Shown here piece by piece: positions 1 to 12,004 of a stretch of 64,000 nt of DNA. Source of the DNA: Centropus unirufus (taxonomy: Eukaryota; Chordata; Aves; Cuculiformes; Centropidae); the NCBI GenBank assembly GCA_013397695.1, contig VYZI01000665.1:107049-171048 (forward strand), written 5' to 3'. Each line of letters begins with the position of its first letter. Position 1 is the stretch's first letter. Both the position numbers and the translations under genes were made by a program. Below the pieces are notes generated by a model, which had not been told where the DNA came from, ran no database searches, and saw nothing but the letters and a program-made list of their open reading frames with translations.

Positions 1-1093
1 GTGCTGCTTTGTGAGGGTTTAGAGGAAAGACGATCGAGTTCCTCCTGCTCTGAGCTGCTGCCTAGTTTTAGTCAGAGCCGCCGCCTGGCGGGGTGTGGGC
101 CCCAGCGGAAAGGAAGAAACGGCTGAGAAATGGCGCAAAGTGCGCAGCACGCCACGAGCTCTGCCGGGTGGAGCCGCGCTGCCTGCAGGGCCCGGCCCAG
201 CTGATAAGAGATAAACAGATAGAGTGTATGGGAAAGACTTAGAGAAACCTAGGAATTCAGAAGGGAATTCATTGTAGACCAATACAAGGAGGGGAAACCT
301 GGTTTGCGTTGTTGGTGAGGGCCGAGAGGTCATGAATATGTATTAGGTGTTTATGGATATGCAAGCCCTTTGCACTATAAGGGGGCTGTGTAGGGTGTGC
401 GGGCTGGGCTTCCCTCGCACCCGCCGGCGCCGTCCATGCCTGCTTTATAACACTTGGGTCATCGCGTTTTATTCCGCTAAATCCTGGCAGCCGAAGCGCG
501 TCCTGCTGCTGCCAGTCCTGCTCCCACCCTGTGCCACCCTCCCGGGGCCTGCGGGCCGCGGCACCGCTGCTCCCCGATAGCGGAGCTGGTAACGGCAGTT
601 GTGGAGATGAACGCCTGCTGCGCAGCGCTGTGCTCTTGGCGTTCTGCGGACCTCGCGCCTGAGGGGCATAGAGGGGCCTGTGATGCCTGGGGATTTCTAG
701 AGAACATGAGGGTCTGCCGAGAGTTTTACCGAAGGTTAGCTGTACTTGAAAGGAGTGTAAGGAAGACAATGCTGAATGAAAGAAAAGTGGGTTGGGAGGT
801 TACTGGTGGACAAGCAGAAGTGCAGGCAGGAGTTGTCATAAAACGTTGGGATCTGCTGTTCTGGGCATGGCATCAATGGCCTCGTGGCTCGCACAGCAAT
901 GTGGCACCAGGGTCTCTGCAGCTTGGGGACCAGCTTCCTGTGGGTCTTTATGTCCCGGCATCTAAGAATAACACCAGCAGGAACTGACCCCATGACAGAC
1001 ACCTGATCTCTCTTCTCCCAGGTCCTCCATAAGAAAAAAAAGTGATCCAGACTATTTTTGTCAGCCCAAGCACGAACATTCCATGCTGGCTCC
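1..1093. other. Flank and predicted 3'UTR of CNR2, GC-rich in part
   Basis: No protein-coding exon was recognised here. The part next to CNR2 is expected to be its 3'UTR. A minus-strand AATAAA signal (plus-strand tttatt) lies at 468-473, which would give a 3'UTR of roughly 620 bases. The stretch from about 130 to 660 is GC-rich. In the human order FUCA1 lies on this side of CNR2, so promoter sequence of that gene could begin here, but I cannot identify any FUCA1 exon. The open frames present are low-complexity GC-rich translations without family resemblance. Confidence 0.4.
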
Positions 1094-2143
1094 CTAGCTT
1101 ACACGCACGTTCTCACAGATAGTCTCTATTATGGACGATTTATGGGTGCTCTCAGCTTCTGGGCTGTCCTCCGAGGCCTTCAGCTGCCTCCTGAACCAAG
1201 AAAAGACCCTCCTCAGGGAGGAATATAGCTCCTTGCTGCGCAGGGCATAAATAATGGGGTTAACCATGGAATTGAGCAGGCAGAGGGTGCTGCAGAAGGC
1301 AAACACCTTGCGCAAGTGATTGCTCAGCCTGGCAAAGATGCTATAGATCATGAGAACGAGGACTGGAGACCAGCACAGCACCAGGACAGTCAGCACCATG
1401 GCAAGGGTCTTGGCCAGCATGACATCCATCCTCATCCTGGTGTTTTGCTTTCCCAGTTGCACTTGGTGCTTCTCCATGTAGGCCACGTGCTGGTGAGCTC
1501 TCCATAGTACATGCGTGTAGGCATAGATGATGCAGCTCAGCAGGATCATGATGAAGCAGATCCAGCTCGACAGATAGTTGTCATCCACAAATGGGAACAG
1601 CTCGGAGCAGGTCGAATTGAGTGTGCAGCAGTTCCAGCCCAGGAGGGGCAGGGAGGCAATGGTCGCACATGTCACCCAGAGAACCCCCAGGGCTATCCAC
1701 GCTCTCCTCCTCGTCATGAGGAGCTTGTATTCCGAAGGCCGGCTGATGGAGATGTACCGGTCCAGGGCTGTCAGCAGCAAGCTGCTCAGGGAGGCAGAGA
1801 AGGATGTGTTCACCCCTCCCAGCTGCAGCAGGAACGTTTCTTTAGAGAAATCACTTCCATTAAAGACGTGGAAGTTAACAAAACTGCAGACAAAGATGAT
1901 GCTGGCCAGAATGTCAGCCAAGGCCAGGCTGCTGATAAAGAGGTATGAAGGCTTTCTTCTGGTCCCAGGGGAGGAGAATATCAAGTAAAGCACCACAGAG
2001 TTCTCAAAAATGCACAGTGTCCCGAAGAGGCCACACAGTGTGGCAATGCTTATCTTCTGTGCTTGTGTGCTGAGGACCATGAAGCATTCCATGGTATTTA
2101 CACTGCATTTGGAGGCATTTTCATGTATCATACAAACATCCAT
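1094..2143 (-). CDS. CNR2: Cannabinoid receptor 2 (class A GPCR), single coding exon
   Basis: Encodes a 349-residue seven-transmembrane Gi/o-coupled receptor for endocannabinoids at the plasma membrane, mainly of immune cells. Visible class A landmarks are an N-glycosylation site in the N-terminus (NAS, residues 9-11), LALAD in TM2, DRY at 128-130, the CB-type second loop with GWNCC and a following Cys, CWSP in TM6 and NPIIY in TM7, followed by ALRS as in CB receptors. The human protein has 360 residues. The start MDVCMIH at 2143 was chosen because it has A at -3 and G at +4 and aligns with the human N-terminus. An in-frame ATG at 2224 lies beyond an acceptor-like TTTCTCAG whose exon would begin at 2210, so it is probably untranslated or intronic. 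A donor-like GTAAGT at 2240-2235 is too close to that acceptor to form an intron with it. The 5' exons were not located. The TM3 lysine 3.28 is Gln here (residue 107). Confidence 0.96.
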   Translation of the reverse strand: MDVCMIHENASKCSVNTMECFMVLSTQAQKISIATLCGLFGTLCIFENSVVLYLIFSSPGTRRKPSYLFISSLALADILASIIFVCSFVNFHVFNGSDFSKETFLLQLGGVNTSFSASLSSLLLTALDRYISISRPSEYKLLMTRRRAWIALGVLWVTCATIASLPLLGWNCCTLNSTCSELFPFVDDNYLSSWICFIMILLSCIIYAYTHVLWRAHQHVAYMEKHQVQLGKQNTRMRMDVMLAKTLAMVLTVLVLCWSPVLVLMIYSIFARLSNHLRKVFAFCSTLCLLNSMVNPIIYALRSKELYSSLRRVFSWFRRQLKASEDSPEAESTHKSSIIETICENVRVS

Positions 2144-5100
2144 TGTAATTAACTGGAGCGAGGAGCTTGCAGAGAGCCTTTTGGCTTCCTTATGCACTTC
2201 TTCAGATGTTCTGAGAAAGATCAAGTGGAAGGGGACTTACATGAGCACAAGCAATAAATTCAACCCACTCCGACACACCCCTCCCTGTAGAGAGAGGCAA
2301 ATGAAAGGAGAACAGGGCCACAGCCCAAGTGCTGGGGCCAACTTCTACCTTTTCCCAGCAGAGATCCAGTTGTCCCACCAGTGATTTGGCTGAGACGCCT
2401 CTGTTGCTGTCCATGGGTACCACAGCTGTACCACATCCCTCCCGTGTCTGTTTCTTGGGCTGTTTCCTCACCCCAAGAGGAAGCAGCAATGCTGAGAATT
2501 GTAAAGATCCTGGGCCAGCTCTTACCAGTCCTCCGTGGTTCACTGCTCAGGGCCAGCAGAGGCAGAAGGGGCTGCTCATGGTGACACTGTGCCGTGGCTG
2601 GGGACTGGACCTGGAGAACAGCCTATCCACGTGAAGCTGCTCAGGGAGATGGCTGGGATGGAGAAGGATGAGGGATATTGTGCTGCCGGGGACTTGGTGT
2701 GGCTCATCTGCAAACAGAAAGTGCACTTCGAAGCATTTACTTTTCAACAAAGCTCTTTTGAGCATGTAAAATTACAAGGCTGGTTTTATATTTAAGCTTG
2801 CTCAGTGCAGTTTTATAAAGTTCAGCTTCATTAAAGCTGCATTTCTCACCCCATAATTACTGTGTCATGAGTCAGTCCATCCAAGGTCAGAGAGATTAAA
2901 ACTTGTTGTTTGACATCAATATTAGCATGCAGGTTGGACATAAAAATGCGTATGTGTAGGATTTAGACCACCTGAACCTAAGAAGCCCTGTCCACACCCA
3001 GGATTAGGTTAATTTCATCAATATTTATAGCTTCAGCAGGGATGTAATGCAAGGAAATGTCTTTCTCTGCATGATTTTCTTGTTTGTTTGTTTTTTTATA
3101 ACCCTGCCCACAACATCTTAGCAGTGACAGGTATTTTGTACCTGTCTTTGTTACCTCCCTCCCTGCTGATTCTCCCATCCTCTGGTCACCAATCACTGTT
3201 CCTGTGGTTTGCAGGAGTTGTAAAACACCTCATAACGTTTGAGATGCAGCCCAGGAGACAGCAGAGAAGAGCCTGAGCCCCACACTTTGCTCTCACCTGC
3301 CTGTCAGGGCTCAAACAGCAGGGGTTGCAGGGTGTTTGATGCATTTTGCACCCAGAGAGGTTCAACCCTGATTTGCATTTCTTGGCATGTCAGACTCGAG
3401 GAGTCCTGGACTTTGGGCTGAAACGTGGCTCAGCATTGCAGCAAGCCCCTTGCCTCTTACATCAGGCCCTGGCACGGGGCAGTCACGCAGGACAGAGGTG
3501 TTGCACTCTAATCTAAGCCCTCCTGTTTCCTGCAGCTCATTACAGAATCACTCCAAGGGTAGCAGTAATTACTGCTGTTATTGAACCCGACAACCTCTCC
3601 CTCTCCAGAGATACATGGATTTGGCAGACAGATGGACTCCAGCATATCTCTGGCTCATCTGGGGCCACCAGAGCAACAACTGCCTCTTATAGTATCCAAA
3701 ACTTCCCAGCCAAAATTCTAGCATCCAAACCAAGACATGCCTTAATTAAGCAGACTCCAGCACCATCCTGACATCTATTAATTGCTTTCAGCATTCCCAG
3801 GATCATCTTAAATGCTCAGCGTCTGCAGTTGTGCCATGTCCAACAGACATACACAGGAGCTTGGAAGCTGTACTGAACTCTGGGGAAGTGGCTGAAGGCC
3901 AGCACGGAAAGTCTCCTGTTAGGTTGCCTGAGGAGAGAATTTGGTTATAATGGCAAAATAACTCCAGCACTGACTGTTCTGGTATGGCTCCCTCCATTGA
4001 GCAGACACAATTCAGATAAGTCCTTGGGTCCAACGTACAGTACGGGGCTCGTAGCCATCAGCCAGACAGCCAAGACATTCTCCTCCCACATCTGTTGTGT
4101 CTCAGGCCGGATGACAAGGATGAATCTCTGTGCAGTTTTGACTGCAAGTCCTTTTCCATTTCTGCACATTGCTGTGATTGATCTCAGCTGTCAGGCTTAC
4201 TCTGCCTTGCACAGGGCAGCATTGTTTCTGATATCACTTGGGATGTTTTCTTTATTTACAGAGACATCTCAGAGTCTTTGTGATTAACATACCTTTTGCT
4301 TAGATAATGTAAAATCAAGCTTTCTGGCTGGGATCAGCCAGTGCAATGTGCCTGCTGCACTCTGAAAACTGTTGGCCTTGAATATTTAATCACTAGAATT
4401 TGTGAGATTTATCTTTACAATAAAATAAAATGTCTTAAATGATCACTTAGTGTGAGCACATGAAGTGATTTATGCAAAAATTGCCATTAACGCTTGGATA
4501 TTTCACTTGCTGAAAAATAAAAATATCTTTTGCTTTAAAAATATTTTAGTTTGTATATCATTTCTTGTTTTAGTTGCAGAAGTTCTGCCATTATTTTGGA
4601 AATAGCTGCTCATCCCGGTTTGTGCCTCTGATCACACTAAATTACACTGAGCCAAGTTACCTCCCTGACGTAAGGACTGTCTGGCACAAATGCCCCACTG
4701 AAGGTGATATATTTTATTACTTTTCAGAGTGGAATTCTGCCCCTGGATGACTGCTCAGAGTGACAGCATTCAAAGCCCGGGGTGTGGGGATGCAGAGCAG
4801 CACTGCCAGTGCCAGTTCAGGTACAAGCATAGCAAAGCAGAGCTGCTCTCCCTCCTCCAAATTCACCCCCACGGCGTCATCACAATCACTGACTCGTGCG
4901 GAATGCTCAGCCTGAGGACTCAAATCCCACTCATCCTTGCAAGACATTTGGAAACATTTCTGACATATCCAATGCTAAAATTCCCTAAAAACAGCAGTAA
5001 AGACTTAGTCCACGGTCTGCTATGTAAATACTTACCTTTCGTGTTCTCATTAAGAAAGTGTTCATCCTGAAAAAGCAGTTTTCCCCCCTTAGTTACACAT

Positions 5101-8100
5101 TGCTTTGCAATGAACTCCGCTGGGGCTCGCCCCATGACAGCCCCGGCCTGCAGACCCTCCCCAGGCCGCGTGCGTCAGCACTGGGGCTCAGCAGTGCGGT
5201 GGCTTTTACTGCAAGAAAACGCAAACCACTCACCTCCTCTGGCTGGAGTTGTGGGTCGGGGGTGTCTGGGGGCTTCCCATCCCTCTAGCTCTCACTTCAG
5301 TTTGTGCAGCTGTGGATGGCTCCTGCTTCCCTCCCCTTTCACATCACTTCTGGTTTCAAATGGATTTCTCACACTGCTCTGGTTTATTCCCCTGGGCTAG
5401 AAATCCATCCATGCAAACCCTTCCTCTGGTTTCTTGCTCTCTTTTCTATTCTTTTGGTGAACATGCGTCAAGTTTTCTTTCCTTGCCCACTTCCTCTTTG
5501 GGTCTTGTCTTCTGCTTCTGGCTACTAGTGCCACATCTCACAACCACCCCAGCCCTCCAACTGGCTGAAATAATTTGCTCAGTCCCTCTGATTTCTCCAT
5601 GTACCTGCAGCGTTTGAGGCATGAGACATTTAGGATCTTTCCAATTTGTCTGGGAAAGTGGAAGAGGAGGGGAAAGAAAAGAGCTAGGAGGCAGACATGG
5701 AAAAAATCTGGCTATACCTAGCTGCGGGCAGGTCAAAGGGCAACCTCAGAAATCTGCCATCTGTGTTCAGCAGCCCCATAAAGAGCAGGAATCCCCCCTC
5801 ACAAGGCAGGTAAGCCGATTCTCTGCACACAAGCGTGCTCTGCTAATGGCACAAGTGTAAGGCGGTGCTCTCTTTGCAAGTGGAAGGGAAAGGAAATGGC
5901 CTAAGGTCTGAAGTTACACAATCATAGCGCTGTGGTCATGATGCACCCAGGGCTGCAGAGGCTGAGGTCTGCCCTACCTGCGCTCAGCCGTCCTTCCTCC
6001 CGCTCAGCTGGGCAGCAGCAGCCTGGAGCTCTCCACGTGCTGGGTGTATTGGCACTGCTGGAAAGCAGGGACAGCGGCCGGGTGACACCAGAGCCCTGGG
6101 GAGGATATCACCCATCACTCAAGGCTCTGGCAGGGGGTAGATGGAAGTTTGCCCAAAATCTCAAAGGAACTGGCCCCATTACGGTTGGGTGAAGCTGTGC
6201 AAACTGCAGGGGGAGCCCCACGGGCTGCGCTGGCTTCAGAGGGAAGGCCACGCTCTTTGGCCCCGCAGCAGCTCCCCCTGCCCATGCTGCAGCCCCACCT
6301 CCCAGCACCATCAGCCCGCCTTCTCCCCGGTGGGAACCGAGGCTTCCCTCCTGCCAGGATCCCAGTCCCCCATGGATTCACGATGGTTTTGAATAGCAGT
6401 TACATGTCCTGCTCCCCAAGTCTTTGTGTGTTCTATTTTCCCCTCTGCTGTTATTTGTGACTCAGGCCAGCAATGTGTGGCTGCGATGCTCCCTTCGGCC
6501 TGCAGACGCTTGAGAAAAAGGTAGAATTGGGAACCCAGCACTTCCTCTTGGCCCCTGGCCAGACAAAGGGGATTTCCGTGCTCTCCTTGGGAATGGCTGG
6601 GACCTGTCTGACCCTTTTGATGCAGCTCTGAGCTGGGTGTTTTTGAAAGACCCCCTCTGCATCTCATATATGGAAACCACATAAAATAAAATTAAAAATA
6701 AAAAGAAAGACATCACAGACTGCTGTACAAGCAAAGGAGAACAGGCAGGTTACCAGCACTGTAAAAAAAATATAAAATCATAGCTTCCATTTCAGCTCCC
6801 ATGAGCTGACATGTTTTCCTTTGCAAGAACAAACATGAGACTGTAAAGAGCTTGTGAAGATACTTCATACTCATCCTAAATTAGCAAAGCAGCACTCAAC
6901 CCCAAACCATTCCCTGCCCTGTCACAGCTTCACATCCAGCAGGATCCTGTGGAATATAGACCCACATTTCCTCTACCTGCAATGAGGGTCAATGTTCTGT
7001 CAAAGGAGCACATGCTAGAAAGAAATGTTATTATGGCAGAATAGCTAGACTTTTGTAGTTTAGTTTCTGGACACTCTTTTATAGCAAAAAAAGTATCCTG
7101 CCAGAGTAAAAAAAAAAAAAAAACAGTTAAAGGCCAACTTTTGCAATGTCAGGGCTTTTTGTTCCCCTCCATCTTGGATTTTTTTCTTTGGCATTAGCTG
7201 CAGCTAACACAGCAGTGAAGAACCCTGCTCCAGGACACCCCAGGCCCAGCAGTAGGGATCAGTAAGCAGCTTTACAGCCCCAGAAAGGCCATGTTCTGCT
7301 TTTGTTTTTTTATCTTCTAGCCCTGAGCAGAAAGAAGAGCAACATCCTGCAGCTGTAGGAACGGAAGGAAAAGCTTCACAAAAAAAACAAACCCAAAGCT
7401 GTCTTGGTCTGGGGGCCTTTAAACAGCCCCACTCAGCTGGGTAGGGTTGCCTGAATTCAGAGCACCTGATCATATGGTATTAAAACCAGAAACACAAACA
7501 GGTGTAACCAAACTGTTGCGTAAATTATAGCAATGGGGTACTTTGTTGAGCCCTTCGGGACAGGCTTGGTAGCAGTATGGGATGTCCCCAGGAGAAGGTG
7601 GCTGAGCAGGTGTGCTGGGTGGGGGAGAGGGCCCTGGAGGGGACATCTTCCCTGCACGGGTACCATCTCTGGCTGCAGGATGGTCGGGCTGGTGGGTGCC
7701 CGGCTTGCTGGGCTGCAGGATGGGCTCGGGCTGGCTCAGGCTGAGCTGCTAGCTCCTGCCCTCAGCTGCGTCAGAGGGAAGGCTCAAAGAAAAGCTGTGC
7801 CGGAGCTCTTGGACTTCTCCACTGGCATCTTGTTGCAAATTGCTAGTTGATGCAATGCCGGAAGAGATGGAGCCGCTTCCCTGGTCTGGTATAAAGACTT
7901 GGTTTGAAAGGGAATGGAGATGCTGCACGTGACTAGGGAATAACTTGAGCTGTTGTCACTGTGGCAGCAAAAGTATATGGAGGGCTAAGAGGAGAATCTG
8001 AGCTATGTAGATCCAACTGAAGAAAGTGGCTCCCTGGGAACGTGGGGAGACTAGTTATTGCAGTCAGTCTTGGATTGCCTGGAGGAAGTGGAATAATCCA

Positions 8101-8649
8101 GACCGATCAGGCACTTGCACAATAGACAAAAGTTATAACAGGTTATAAGTCTATGCAGCACAGATGCAGGGGAGCTGAGGTCCTGGAGTCTGTCCCCATG
8201 TGGCAGCAAGCAGCAAAAAGCAGTACATCCCTATCCAAGCAGTGCGTTTGAGGGCACTGCTGCTTGGACCTTGTCTTTAACAGATGGAGTGCTGCGCAGC
8301 ATGAGTGGTGAAGCTGAGGTGCTCCTGGAGGCAATTTGCATCTTTTCATCCCAGTCAGTCCACCCATGAGTGACTGAGGGGCATGTCATGCACAGGCTGT
8401 GGAACATGAAGTCTTGTGTTGAGGCCATTGGAAAAACAGGGGGTTAAAAATTCATTATTTGAGGGAGTGAAATGGCTTCTCTTGAGGAGATCTCGGATGA
8501 TAAGGGATCAAGACTGAGTCCTGGGTCTGAGTCTGTTGTGCCTTCAGGACACGGCAGGCACGCAAGTGCTGCTGCATGTGTTAGGGTCACCATAGCTCTG
8601 GGGAGTTAATCTCCTTTCCTTCCAGTGCAGGAGAGGAAACATGCCCATA

Positions 8650-9170
8650 GTGACATGTGGTAAAGTAAAACATAACAGCCATGCGGTTATCACGTAGGTA
8701 TGTTTGTTACAGTGCTGGGTGCACAGGGAGTCATCTCCCAAAGGTATGCGCACCTTGTAACAAAATCAAGTAACTGTTATAGTGTTCTGGTTACATAATC
8801 TCATGCATATTCATTAGATGGCTTAGGGTATAAGGGTTACATAATCTCATGCATATTCATTAGATTGCTTTGAATGGGCAGTCCAGTTCCAAGAAGTCCT
8901 TTACATGCACCCCTCCCTGGTCTCCTCTTTCTTGCATCTGCGCATTACTTCCTGGTGATCGTGGGCCAGGATCTCCTATAGTCTTCATCACAACTGAACT
9001 TACTACCTTAACTTCCTGCACATGCCCTCTGGTTTGTTGGTGTTTCTCCAAACCTCAAGCCTAGTCCCATCTAGCTAATTAGTCTAATTTTGCCCTTATC
9101 AGGAAGTTTTAGCTTGTCTTGTTCTTTTCTTAGGAACTGACTATTTTCCCACCACACTCATTAATGCAGT
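8650..9170 (+). mobile_element. Possible degraded solo LTR of an avian endogenous retrovirus
   Basis: This patch contains a two-copy enhancer-like direct repeat with an ATGCATATTCAT core, a TATAAG motif between the copies, and a preceding stretch (about 8715-8760) that reads like LTR U3 segments I remember from bird genomes. TG...CA termini and a target-site duplication could not be fixed, and no gag, pol or env reading frame adjoins it. The boundaries are approximate. It could instead be an unrelated AT-rich regulatory repeat. Confidence 0.3.
8789..8870 (+). repeat. Two-copy direct repeat, period 46 bp
   Basis: A 36-bp unit begins at 8789 and recurs at 8835 with a single mismatch in the unit. 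The ten bases between the copies include a TATAAG motif. Each copy carries ATGCATATTCAT, which resembles an octamer/POU-type motif. This arrangement is typical of a duplicated enhancer in a retroviral U3 region, although function is not demonstrated. Confidence 0.85.
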
Positions 9171-10559
9171 AATGATTTATGCAAGGCTAGATAGCATTCC
9201 CCTCTATCAAGAGTTTTAGCAGCTGAAGTGTGAAGCACGGTTAACATTCTATTTACTTGCAAGATGGGCATTGTAGTGTTATGGATATTCTGGACTGCCT
9301 ACCTTTTTGATTTAAAGATACCCCTTGTGTTCTTGCTTGAACTCTAAAACAGCGCTGTGGTGTCCTGCGGGTTTCCTGCTGTGTTTCAGGGAAATGCTTC
9401 CAGCTCAAGCAAGGGATTGGTTTATCACTGACATCCCTCTGGCTCAATGTGTCAACCTGACTCCAAAACAAAGAAAAGGTGTTCTTTGAAATATCGGAAA
9501 GCTAGTGAGGAAAATCTGTCAGATCTTGTATCATCCTTGATCTGATTTGAAAAGTATATGGCTGTTCTGCTCCCCAGAGAAGACAGCCCATCTGCAGCCA
9601 CTAAAATGTTCTTTCTAAATCTCAGTGACATGTTCTGACTTAAAAACATGTAAAAACTGAGATGAGATGACGTTTACTGTGTTTATATTTGCTAAAAGAC
9701 CAAACCAAAGCAAAAATCTGCTGATGTGCATTATAGAGAGTTGTTTGAGATCATTAGTGAAATTTCAAGGCTCAAGGGTTTGATTACAGCAGATAGTGTT
9801 GTCTTCTATCCAAATGAAGGCTGCTACAAGGATCTTGGACATAACATTTAAGTGACAAGATATACAGAGCAAAGGGAGGAAAGCTATCTACTCTCAGCTT
9901 AGTTCATGCAAACAAAACGTGGAACAGGAACAAAGGTCTGTCCTTGGTTGTGTCAACACATTTTGTATACTAAAACACAGCATATTTTTTTTAATAACAC
10001 CGAATAATGAAATACAAACTTCTTAAAGCTGTGGCTTCTCTTTTGCTGTGTTACCTCTGTCCTGTAGGTGCCTGAAGCCCCTGTGACGGGTCACAGCCTT
10101 GTAAAGCCAGCTGCTGCTGGATGAGAAGCCTCCTCTGTCTTAAATTGTTTACAGCTAAAGAAGGGAAGAGTAATTTTTTTCCATTCTGTAGCTAAAAATG
10201 CAGGGTGCCTCAACGAAATCTTCCAGGTGCCTGTGTCCCTCAATCAAAGCTCTGGCTGTTGCTGTGCTGGGTTTCAGTGCTTCCCCTCCAGTGGTTTAAA
10301 CCGAGCTAGATGCTTTCTTTTTCCTTCTGGCACTCCTTTTTTTTCTCTGAAATTCCCATCCCATCCCGGTTCCGGGTGCCCATGGGATTTGTCATGGAAC
10401 CTGTGCCCAGCGGGGGCCGGGGTCCCTTGAGGTAAAAGCAGAGCGTGAGGGCGGCAAACACGGAGGTGAAGCGTTGAACCCCTCCTCGCATCGGCGGCTG
10501 AAACATGGAGAAGCGCCTCCCGACACTTTTCACACCGAAAAAAATTCTTTAAATTACTT

Positions 10560-11450
10560 GTAACGATCTGCAGCGGTGCCCCGCCGCCTCCCACGATCCC
10601 CGCGCGAGGGCGCGCGGCTCGCGCTGAGGGGGCTCCAGCGGCGGCCCCGCCGCTCCGCCCGGCAACAGGCGGGGCTTGGCTTCCATTGGCGGAGAGGCAG
10701 ACTGCGCTCTCCTATTGGCTGGAGCAGGTGGGAGGGGTGAGGGCTGTGTGGTCCGCGCGCTCCTATTGGCTGAAGCGCAGGGGGGGGGGGAAATGTGGCT
10801 GGGCGGTGTGGGGAGCGGCCGCCATTTTGTGTGGGAGAGCGAAGGGGAGCGGTTGGATTTGCGGGGCGGCTGGGGCTGGGCTTCGCGTGGGGGTGTGGGG
10901 TAGCGGCGGCGGGGTCCAGCGGCGACATCCGTTCCAAAGGCCCGTGCGTGCGTGTGTGTGTGTGTCCGCGCTTTCGGCAAGCGGGACGGACAGAAGTCGG
11001 TAAGGGCCGCGCGCCGCCATGTTGCGCCGCGGGAGGGGGAATCTGGGACGAGCGGGGAAGGCGCGGCTCCCGGCGGGGACCTCGGGCCTTGGCTCCGGTC
11101 ACGGCGAGGCGGGCAGCGGGGCCGGGAACGGAGCCGGGCGGCTCCTGGGCCGCGGGTGGCTCCGGGGGGGCGGGCGCAGCGCGGGCCGCGGGTCTGAAGG
11201 GGGGGCCGTGGCGTCGGTCCAGAGCTGAGAGCGGTAACGAGGAATTCCCTCCCTGGGGAAGAGGGAAAAGGCGGCCGACGGCAGAGCTGGGGCCCTGGGG
11301 AGGTTGGGACGTCCGGGGTCGATGCAGGGCGCGGGAGCTGCGGGCGGTGCCTCCTGCCCTGGCCCTGCAGCGCCAGGCGAATTCGCTGGGGGTTCAGAGA
11401 GGTCCCTTTGTGCTCAGGAGGGACGCGCTGAAGCGCTCCTTCCGTAAGAG
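10560..11450 (+). promoter_or_regulatory. PNRC2: PNRC2 CpG-island promoter
   Basis: A strongly GC- and CpG-rich block with three ATTGG (inverted CCAAT, NF-Y type) boxes at 10685-10689, 10714-10718 and 10765-10769. A YY1-type CCGCCATTTTG lies at 10819-10829, followed by a predicted untranslated first exon ending at a GTAAGG donor (exon end 10999). The transcription start is therefore likely close to 10810-10840. A second CCGCCATGTTG element lies near 11014. A run of 11 G at 10780-10790 sits between the CCAAT cluster and the YY1 site. There is no clear TATA box, consistent with a housekeeping promoter. Confidence 0.75.
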
Positions 11451-12004
11451 TTCATCCCAAAGTGTTTGTCCTTTGTATTGGACTTTTTTTCCCTATTAAA
11501 AATACCAGAACGTTTTTGTTTGCCTCTTCTTAACGGAAGTATTTATTAAGAGATGTATCTAGCATGACAAAAAATGCTATACTTGTGAAATGCCAAGTAT
11601 GATGGTGAAGTTTATGTAAAACAAGGTAAATACTGCCTTTTTTTTAGTTTTAAGTATATTGTTATCTCTTACAAGTAAGAGACATAACTGACTTGATTAA
11701 TTCACTGACTTGTTTTAGTATATTTTGATACATTTGTTTTTACATTTGTAAGGGAATCTGTTTTTTCTCTGCCTGAATTCTAACTTCTGATTTGTGCAGT
11801 GGGACTTATCCCTTGGAGCTTCTGTGCCGAGAATCCGATGTTGGGCTCGGCTCCCTGGCTGAACACACCAGATTGGCCCATGAGAACTTCCATTCGTAGC
11901 CCAAGGAAGGAGTCCAGTGAAAGGCAGCACTTGGTCTTTCAGGCTTGGAAGCAAGAAAGAGGGCAAGAGTTGGAGAGTGTGGAATCTGAAAAGACAACTG
12001 AAAG
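10830..12004 (+). other. PNRC2: Predicted untranslated exons 1 and 2 of PNRC2
   Basis: Exon 1 is predicted from about 10830 to 10999, ending at GTCG|GTAAGG. Exon 2 is predicted at 11800-12004. It is preceded by a long pyrimidine-rich tract ending ATTTGTGCAG and followed by AAAG|GTAAAT. The coding exon's acceptor is TTTTACAG, with that exon beginning at 12683. Human PNRC2 also, as I recall, keeps its whole coding sequence in one 3' exon after untranslated exons. Exon 2 carries an upstream reading frame described separately. The start of exon 1 is inferred only from promoter motifs. Confidence 0.6.

Larger units (their letters stand above)
2225..10559. other. Non-coding interval between CNR2 and PNRC2
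   Basis: About 8.3 kb in which I recognise no coding exon, tRNA or conserved family. Untranslated first exon(s) and the promoter of CNR2 probably lie here but could not be placed. The open frames are short and look random. Notable contents are an A-rich run near 7110-7123 and the LTR-like patch with a two-copy repeat annotated separately at 8.7-9.2 kb. Confidence 0.5.

Noticed and set aside
2144..2224. Longer CNR2 start adding 27 residues
   Set aside because: The extension crosses an acceptor-like TTTCTCAG and has no resemblance to the CB2 N-terminus, while MDVC aligns with the human start and has strong context.
10795..11499. 234-codon open frame on the plus strand through the PNRC2 CpG island
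   Set aside because: Composition is Gly/Arg/Ala/Pro from GC-rich DNA, it spans the predicted exon 1 donor, and it resembles no family. Stop codons are simply rare there.
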